From Caenorhabditis remanei (Eukaryota > Nematoda > Chromadorea > Rhabditida > Rhabditidae), in contig NC_071330.1 of NCBI RefSeq assembly GCF_010183535.1, forward strand, positions 13,001,717-13,065,716: a stretch of 64,000 bases of DNA, written 5' to 3'. The position numbers and the translations under genes were made by a program. Below, one piece after another: positions 56,594 through 64,000 of this stretch. Below the pieces are notes generated by a model. It made no database searches. It was given only the letters and a program-made list of their open reading frames with translations, and was not told where the DNA came from. The stretch's first letter is position 1; each line of letters begins with the position of its first letter.

Positions 56594-58846
56594 CACAGGT
56601 AGACCGCAAAGTCCCAAAAACGGACGACCGACGGCTGAGCGGCCGCAAGCGTGCGAGTGGCGAACGAACGGCGGCTAAACGACCGCAAACGGGCCAACGA
56701 CGGTCCGTTACCGGCCCGCCAAATCACTGTTAAAAACCAGTCAAAAAATGGATTTTTGAAATACTGCTTCAAAATCATTGTTATGTCATTTAGAGTCAGT
56801 AGAAGTTGTTTGAAGCTATCATTTTCTTGTTTTTGACATGTTATGAAGCAAACGGACGAACAACGGGCTAATGGCGGCCGAAAAACGGACTAATGGCGGC
56901 CGAAAAACGGACTAATAGCGACTTATTGGCATTTCATAGTATTCAAACAGCCTGAGAAAGTATTTGGTGTAGAAAAATACTCAAATCTATACAAAAGTAG
57001 TTTTAGTATTCCAGTGACTATATAGAAGTCTTTATGCTTGATTTTTGAAACTAAGTGAAATCATGTAAAGAAATAATGTTGCTAGTGGTACAACTAACAG
57101 CTATAGAGCGAGAGGAATGTCTATAGTTGGTTTACTGACCTTGTACAACATTCAGCTTTTCATATTCAAGAATCTGTTAACTCACAAAACCGAACCAGAA
57201 GGATACATTAGTGTATCTTCTATTCACAATCTCACAAGTATTACTGTAGATTCGCTATCTGATCACTTCTTAGTTTTGTTCAGACAATTTTGATTTTTTT
57301 CAAGAATTTGTTTCAGAAATTATCAGGCTTCATGATTTTATGTGTTTTTCTCAAAAAACTATCATTTTTCACTGAAATTTCCGAGTATTCGCATTTTTCG
57401 AGTCGACTCGTTGAAGCTGAAGCTTGCAACGACACTCCGAAATTACGGCAGCGCGCCCTGTTTGTCGTAAATCGACACTGAATTTTTTCCGCGTTAACAT
57501 TTTATTCCGTTCATTTTCCTTCAATTTTTATGGTATTTATTCCATTTTTCTTACATTCTTTTCAGTAACAAAGGTTTATTTATCTGTCAGAAACGTTTTC
57601 ACTCGTTATTTATTATTAATTTCGACGAAATTGTCTATTTTCAGACTAATCGAGAATGTCGTCGTTGGCGCGGCTCTACTTGACACCAAAAACGAAGAAT
57701 TTCAAAGGATTCGTAAGGTTTGTATCAGATAATTGCGTAATCTAAGTGAAAAATGTGGATATTTTCAGCAAATACCACTGGAAGCCGAAGTTTGTGTCCA
57801 AATCGACAAGCGAAAGTGCTAGTTAATCGATGAGGAGAAGAAGTCTTCAGTGGAAATTGGACTCAGTGGGAAATCAAAAGTATGATATTCGCGCTTTTTC
57901 AAGTAATGGAAACTAAGCTAGTATTTTTCAGAGATCAAACGGTCAAGGTCCACATGGTTTAATGACCCAAGTTTGAGACTTGGATACACTATTGTCGAAT
58001 GGCGATGATCACCACTAGGCAATAACATCAATGGAAACGGAAGAAGGAACAACAACAATCATCTGGAAGAGAGGGACCACGTCGTCATCATCATCAAGAC
58101 CGTCTTCTCGGTCAAACGGCTACTTCGTCGATTCAGGGATTTCAACAATTCACTGGTTCTCTGTTCGATACCCCGCCATCAATGCTCTCATCAGCCAACC
58201 ATGTGGTCAAATGACATCTTCCCAATTCGATCATCACGAACTTCTGGCTTTTGGATAATGAACGTTCAGGACAAAGTGAGAAGTGCCGAGTACCAAGAAG
58301 CAAGTTTTGAGTGATAAGTAAGCTGTCCAATAACTATGAATTGTATTGTAACTTATTATCTTTCAGGTTGATTCGATTCGACTACAAGCGAATTCATCTC
58401 AACGAAGAAGGACATCAGGAGAAGCGACTAGAGGAAGAAGTGAAGACAGTCAGGCACGACTCGCCTGTTTGACGCAGAGAATTGACGAGCAACGAGCCGA
58501 ACGGCGAATTTTCTAAATTATTAGTCACCTAGTTATTATGTTTCTTTTTAAAATTATTTTTTTAATTGTCAACTTTTTTGTTATTTATTTTATTTTATAA
58601 TAAATGAGTATTTATAATAACGAGTACTGTTCGCAAAAAACCATTTTGAATAAGCCTAATGGGGAGCGGGAATGGACCAGAATGGTTTGAAAACGGATGA
58701 AAAACGGTCCGTCAGCGGCTCAAAAAGCGAGAAAACGGGCCGTCTACGGATGTTCGACGGACCGTTGACGGCCCGTCGGCCAGCCACAGAATGTTCGCCG
58801 GTGAACCGGCGCTGGTCCGTTTTTGGGACTTTGCGGTCTACCTGTG
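56594..58846. mobile_element. TA-flanked DNA transposon inserted in the tRNA D-loop
   Basis: CACAGGTAGACCGCAAAGTC opens the element and its complement closes it. TA flanks both sides (56,592-56,593, 58,847-58,848). Beyond the first 30 perfect bases, both ends degenerate into CGG-rich words (AACGGNC, GACGGNCCG, AACGGACTAATGGCGGCCGA) with a weak inverted relation, at 56,620-56,930 and 58,690-58,830. No transposase is recognised. The interior holds exon-like sequence (separate entry), so this may be a non-autonomous element that captured a host gene fragment. Confidence 0.75.
57655..58517 (+). pseudogene. Exon-like sequence inside the tRNA-splitting element
   Basis: After a TATTTTCAG acceptor an ATG (57,657) opens SSLARLYLTPKTKNFKGF up to a GTAAGG donor. 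Further pieces follow between TTTCAG acceptors and GTATG- or GTAAG-type donors: KYHWKPKFVSKSTSESAS, EEKKSSVEIGLSGKSK, RSNGQGPHGLMTQV, and a Gln/His-rich stretch near 58,060-58,200. The last piece ends ACLTQRIDEQRAERRIF before TAA, with AATAAA at about 58,600. The frames do not all connect and some carry stops. This looks like a captured, decaying multi-exon gene of unknown family. Confidence 0.45.
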
Positions 58847-59220
58847 TAAGTGGCAAAGGCGCAGGTTTGGGGAATCTGTGAATGTAAATCCTTTAGGGGT
58901 TCGATTCCCCTCCCCGGCAAATTACGTTTTTTCGCTTTTTTCACCGATTTTGGGCGTTTCGGCGCAAATTTTTGTCTGATCTTTCAATCAGGCGCTTTTT
59001 TTTGTGTCCCGACCCGTCTTCTTCGTAAAATATAAATAACTTATCCGATTAATTTTTCGTTTCCGTCCGTTTTCGAGCTTGCTTTTCTATCTCTGTTTCT
59101 CCGAAAGTACGCTATTCAAATGTCTTTTTTTATGATTCATTGTTTAGAGAATACAAAGATTTTATTCAAAGAAAATAGATTTCGAAATCAAGTTTATTTG
59201 GTAGCTAAGAATGAAACGAG

Positions 59221-62200
59221 TTACTTTGCTTTTTTCTTGGTTTTGATAGAGCCCCAATCAGATTCCTCATCCTCCATCGTCTCATACGCTTGTTTTCTTT
59301 CTTCCCAACATCCATAGAGCAAATCATGATGTTGACATTTCTTATAACCTTTTTCTTTTTGAGCTTTAACTTCCGGTTTCGCTTTTTTCATCTCCTTCTC
59401 ATCCACAGTTTTCATTGGCTTCTCTTCCGCTGTATTCATGCCCTTATCATCCACTGTTTTCGTTTCTTTTTCCTCCGCTGTCTTCGTGCCCTTTTCATCC
59501 ACTTCTTTCACATCTTTATTGTCATCAATAGGCTCATTTACTACTAGTGAAGGGTGTTCCTCGGGTACATGGACAACTGGTTTCTCCTTATCTGGTTCAT
59601 TGACATTCGGCTTCGACTTATTACTCTTCAATTGCTCTACCGCATCATCTATGACTTTCAACGTTTCATTCAGAGCGGTATCCAGATTCTTGTCTTTTAC
59701 CGGTCGGTTATTTACAAATTTTATGCCAGGTATTGCCGACGTAGACTGTCCTTTCGACAGATTTGCTTTAGCCTCCTTATTCGCATCTTCATTCTTGGTG
59801 TTTCCAGCCACTTTCGATCCTTTCGCGACGTCTTTCTTTCCGTTCATCATTTCATGCAACTTCTCAACATTCAACTGAATCTTAGCATTTTCCGAGATAT
59901 TTAGAATGCATGTTTCGATGATTTTGATATGCGTTTCCGTGGTCTCCGAAAATTTCTTGTCTGGACTGCTTTTTTGTACTGACTGCAAAAATATCACTAT
60001 AATCTTGAGTTTATTGAAACTTTCCAGCTTACCGCTCTGATAAATTTGAAAGTGATAGCGGCCATATTCAGAAACTCGGTTCCATTCTTGATGACACCAC
60101 TGCAAGATTTTCGAACCTTATTCACAGACGAACCATAATCGAGATATCCATTATCCGGTCCCAACTGACTCTTGTTCATAATGACCTCTGAAAATGAGTA
60201 TTTACGTAGAAAATCATGTGTTCTAACATTAACTCACGAGCCAAAATTCCTGAACGATGGAGGCCAGAGTCACAGTGCATGAAAACCATCTTTTTTTCTT
60301 TATCCATTTTCATTAAAATCGAAACGATCGGCGAAAGGTAGTCAGTCGGAAAGAAATTGCTTGTCCATTCATCGTAATGAGCGTGGGTGATGGTGAATGC
60401 GCTATATCCTCTAAAAATGAGAAAATAAGGGAATTTATAGTACTTCTAAAATGGATTCACTCACTCGAACTTGATTTCCAAAGTTCGAATTCGAATTTTA
60501 TTGCGGCATATCTCCTTATAAGACTTGCAAGTGACAACAAGATTCTCATTAGCAAATGTCAACGAATCTCCTACTTTCACAGGGAAGTATTGGAAACAAT
60601 CCGATCCTATCTTTGCCATACACACCACCAAGTTCGCTTTACATGTCTTCATTGCCCAGTAGAATGTTCCAACAGTCTCAGGAACTACATTATTCTCCTG
60701 ACTGCCTAGTTGAGGAGGTTGGAAGAGTGCTAATTTGAAGTTGTTGCGATATTTTATCTGATTCGCATGTATATACTGATCCTCTCTGAACAATTTCTTA
60801 TTTTTTCTTATTTGAAGTCGCTCATTTTTCGAGAGTGGTTGTTTAGATCTGTAAAACAGTGGCTTGCATTGATGTTTTTGAATTGACCGTACCCTTGTAA
60901 TAACGCGTGAGTCATAGTGACATGATCATAATGTTCTTCTCCATCTGTTGGTTTACACGTATGCTCAAATAGTGCCAGGAAGTACAATTTGAAGCCAGTG
61001 GAGTACAACATTTTTTCGTTTTCTTGTTTATAATGTTTGATGAAACACAACATTCTGCATATTATATCCGCGAGATAGATTTCGTATACGCGGTCTTCGA
61101 TGACGATTTTGAAAACTGAAACAATTAAGATTCTCGTTTTAATAAATTGGTCTGTAAAATCGCTTACCTCGATTCTTCAATATCCAATAGATAATCGCAC
61201 CCACTATACCTCCTATGCAAAAAAGACCGACCAGGATGATAGGGATGAATACAATTGGTTTGTTCCAATCTGGCCTGTAAAACAAAAGTTTTAGAAATCA
61301 ATCCCACTGTATTAGCACGCTACGCTTCTTACAACCGCGCTCTACCGAAAACGAACAAAATTGTGTGCGAAATTGAGAGACGCAGCGAAGAAGAGACATT
61401 TTTCAAGAGCATTTCGGTAGAGCGCAGTCGTAAGAACTGTGCCGAGCTAATATTTTTGCTCAGCGCAGTTCTTACAACTGCGCTCCATAAAAATCCCCTT
61501 GGAAAATGTCTCTCAATTTCACACGTAATTTTCTTTGGTTTCGGTAGAGCGCGATTGTAAAACGTGTGTCGTGCTAATAACAACGCTTACTCTTCTGTTT
61601 CTGCATTGATTCCGCCGGATCCAGAGATTGAATTCTGTGCAGATGGTGGCGCCGATACTGATACAACCGCTGAAGTGACTTTTCTCTCGTAAGAAGCAAA
61701 GAACAAGTCGAGTTGCTTCAACGATTCCGCGGTTCCCTTGATCGCAGACTGATGCTTCGAGTAGTCCAAACCAAGCGAATCCAGAGTATCCAAGTCATTC
61801 TTGATCTTCAGAAGGTCTTGTTGATGGCTCTTCAGACTCGGATCCTTCGATAGCATCTCGATTGTCTCACTGGTTTCCAAAAAGTCCATTGGAATTCCTT
61901 TGGCTCCATTAGCAAGTGAGAAGATTGGCCAGAGGGAAATCAGATCAGTAGATGTTGATGGCGTCACAGAAGTCTCGATCTTTCCAATTGCGGCGATCAA
62001 GGTAGTCAACTCTTTGTCCAATCCCATCAACTGATTCAATTGTTCCTGTTGTTTTGGACTCACATTTTTCAACTTTTTCACCACGTCTGCCATCGCTGGA
62101 GTCACGACCACCAATTTCTTATCCTTAGCCATCTGCATGCTCCGGAAGACACGTGTAGCTCCACCAATATTCTGGGAATCCGTGAATAAGTCTCTCAATT

Positions 62201-63892
62201 CAACCAATGCTGTGGATTCTGGCGTTACGTCTCCTTTTATGTCGGCCAGTGACTTCTGAAGCTTTGTCAACGAGTTCTTAGCGTTGTTCACTTTGTTGGA
62301 AATTTTCTCGAAACTAGAAGACTTGAACGTGTGATTCCTATAGTACTGAATAGTTCTGATTGCTTTTCCCATTTGGTCGATTCCAGGCACATTCCGTAAA
62401 GTGTCCATGTTTGATAAAAGTTTATCCAAACCGTCCAAATATGGTTGCATCTGACTCGAACTTCCATGAACGGCTTTAGCCGTCTCAATGACCGATTTCG
62501 GGTCGTTTCCAGATTCATCTTTCTTGACAAGAACACCAATCGATGCCTCCGCAGTACGAACCAACTTCATGACTTTTTTGAACTCTTCACTTTTTCGGAG
62601 ATTATCCAATAGGGTGAAGGCTGTATTGCTTTTTGGATTTTTGATAATTTCCAGGAATTTCTTTATATCACCACCCTCATCGGCTACAAGTTTTCCTGAG
62701 ACATCCACGACCACTTCCAAAGCACGCAAATGATCAGAGAGAAGCAAAATGTTGCCCATGAGTTTTTGAAACTCGAGGCCGTTTGATGGTTCCATATCAG
62801 TCACACCAAATTTTACGGAAATATTTCTAACTGATTTTGTAAACTCATCGAAAAGTCTTGCATACTCAGACAATTCAATCATCTCCGCTTTTGTAGTCAT
62901 CAAATTAGTCTCTTCAGCACTGTCAAGGTGGAAACTGCCATCTGAAGTCTGTAGATCTCTCTTCAAATCTCTCAGATTATCCAATGCTTTGGCAAGTGCA
63001 TCCGATTGTCCATCAACTGCTTGTTGCACCCACGAATCTTTCAAATCGCTGAAGATTAGTCCAAAATCAGTGATTCCATTTTGATATCCAGGTGTCTGAG
63101 TTAATTGACGATTGCCACGAATGTGATGACGTGTCACGAACGGAAGACGAAGGTTCTCCAGAACAGACAATGAGGATTTTGCCTTCGCAGCCAGTGTAGT
63201 CAGGTTTCCGATGTTGTTTCCAACTAATATCATCAATTCTTTGTCCTTCAATTTAAAATTGGAAACTCCTAAGTCGTTTTGAAATTCCAAAATAGCTTGA
63301 TTTGCCTTGTCGATTGGATCGAAAGTTGACTTGTTTCTAAGAATTTCATTTTTTAAAAGACTTGTCTTGTATTTGTCCATGTTCACGACATTTGAATAAG
63401 AAGAGGCACATAAAGTGAGCTGATTTGATGTTACACTTTTGTCTTTCTTATCATCACGATCCAGACTATCCATAACTGTCACGAATGCGCCGAAGTCTTG
63501 CATAGTGTCCAAAAAACCTTGATCGGGAGTGGTATTCATCAATTCTTTGACGGCTTCCGAATATTGGTTGAACTCAGGAATGGTTATGTTCTTTCCGATT
63601 CCTTTAGTCTTTTCCAACATTGATTCATACAAAAGAAATCGAGTTTCAATCCTGGCAATTCCATCGTCCTTCGCCAGTTTTTTAGACAACTGCTGCATCT
63701 CCTCGACCACTTTTGTCACTTCATCCACATTGATTGCTTCGATTTCAGAAATAGTCAGACCACCGAAGTTGAGGAATTCCGAGATGAGAGCATCCGGTTT
63801 GAGGGTGCCATTGATGATTCCCTGCTGAATCGATATTCCATTGACCACTCGAGATATCTTTTCCATACGATCGACCATGGTTGTGAAGTGTT
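59221..63892 (-). CDS. WSN-domain receptor-like protein tyrosine phosphatase (5' end beyond window)
   Basis: Seven exons on the minus strand: 63,892-61,591, 61,274-61,168, 61,115-60,893, 60,848-60,465, 60,410-60,238, 60,187-60,033 and 59,982-59,221. All phases agree, giving 1,367 codons plus a split first codon; the acceptor at 63,893 shows that earlier exon(s), presumably with the signal peptide, are missing. The first exon opens with a WSN-type sequence (SRVVNGISIQQGIINGTL) and continues as about 765 helical extracellular residues. A single membrane span follows (PIILVGLFCIGGIVGAIIYW). The cytoplasmic half is a PTP domain with HCDSGLHRSG, so catalytic Cys and Arg are kept, but the WPD loop reads DEWTSNFFP without its Asp. 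The Lys/Glu-rich tail has about ten-residue repeats (TAEEKETKTVDDKG). AATAAA lies at 59,192-59,197 (complement). The family is nematode-specific and its function poorly known. Confidence 0.85.
61312..61577. mobile_element. TA-flanked MITE in a WSN-PTP intron
   Basis: Ends TTAGCACG and CGTGCTAA have TA on both sides (61,310-61,311, 61,578-61,579). Inside, TTACAACCGCGCTCTACCGA and GGTAGAGCGCAGTCGTAAGA recur in both orientations. Related copies: 11,901-12,037 and the outer arms of the big inverted repeat. It occupies most of the 316-base intron between the extracellular exon and the membrane-span exon. Confidence 0.75.
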
Positions 63893-64000
63893 CTGAAATA
63901 AACATTGATTGATTGATGGGAAAGATACATTTTGAAGAACTTTTTGTATCCCTGGAGCCCGCCTCTCAGAGCTGCGAGCTCACAAAGAGTGAGTTGCCCT

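Larger units (their letters stand above)
56581..58919 (+). tRNA. Class II tRNA gene split by a transposon; anticodon GGG
   Basis: The 5' part (56,581-56,593) supplies acceptor strand GCCGGGG, TA, and GCT of the D stem. The 3' part (58,849-58,919) supplies the D-loop GG, D stem GGC, an anticodon stem CAGGT/ATCTG closing loop TTGGGGA, a 16-base variable arm, T arm AGGGG-TTCGATT-CCCCT, acceptor CCCCGGC and discriminator A. With one TA removed the RNA is 84 bases and folds completely. The long variable arm and A73 are Leu-type, yet the anticodon reads GGG, a proline anticodon. Caenorhabditis is known for such nev-tRNAs (Leu-type bodies with other anticodons). With 2.25 kb in the D-loop and box A cut, this copy should be dead. 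Confidence 0.75.

Noticed and set aside
59290..59904. Phe/Ser-rich plus-strand open frames up to 146 codons
   Set aside because: They are antisense to the Lys/Glu-rich tail of the WSN phosphatase; the composition is the complement of that repeat.

Overview
The window is Caenorhabditis-type nematode nuclear DNA. The evidence is short introns with TTTCAG acceptors and GTRAG donors, families restricted to or greatly expanded in nematodes (F-box genes with FBA_2 or FTH tails, a Str chemoreceptor, a WSN-domain phosphatase), a compact two-finger Nanos gene, and a very high load of MITEs, foldbacks and LTR fragments. The repeat load and diverged duplicates suggest an outcrossing relative of C. elegans rather than C. 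elegans itself. That species inference is weak.

Layout. 1-11,386 is a nested inverted duplication. Two inverted copies of an FBA_2 gene (1,007-2,810 + and 7,216-8,344 -) lie in its arms, a near spacer-free palindrome (5,709-7,121) lies between them, and a 1.9 kb foldback with a minisatellite in its ends sits in one arm only. 12.2-12.7 kb is a 71-bp minisatellite. 13.3-19.95 kb (-) is a six-exon nanos gene (nos-2-like, 266 aa). Its introns host a Mutator-like element with an 8-bp target duplication and a short derivative of the same family. 21.9-23.2 kb (-) is an intact F-box/FTH gene and 23.7-24.0 kb (+) a small secreted peptide gene. 24.9-30.06 kb (-) is an intact eight-exon Str 7TM receptor whose introns are full of hairpin repeats. 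31.2-32.8 kb is a palindromic TA-flanked transposon.

33-39 kb is a same-strand array of deleted gypsy-type LTR elements (protease, linker and pre-RT pieces, plus an envelope-like region). 39.1-42.2 kb has three F-box/FBA_2 units: an orphan first exon (-), a copy with a 1-nt frameshift, and an intact copy. 42-50 kb is LTR and MITE debris, including an integrase fragment between inverted repeats. 50-51.7 kb has poorly understood exons. 52.6-55.0 kb (-) is UDP-N-acetylglucosamine pyrophosphorylase (uap-1). At 56.58-58.92 kb a 2.25 kb TA-flanked element splits a class II tRNA gene in its D-loop. 59.2 kb to the right edge (-) is a WSN-domain receptor-like tyrosine phosphatase whose 5' end is outside the window.

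The genes form no operon or pathway: housekeeping (uap-1), germline (nanos) and fast-evolving environment-facing families (F-box, Str, WSN-PTP) are interleaved with transposons. Exon structures were built by hand from splice signals and reading-frame continuity. The six main gene models (nanos, FTH F-box, Str, F-box copy 2, uap-1, WSN-PTP) all close in frame. No database search was possible.
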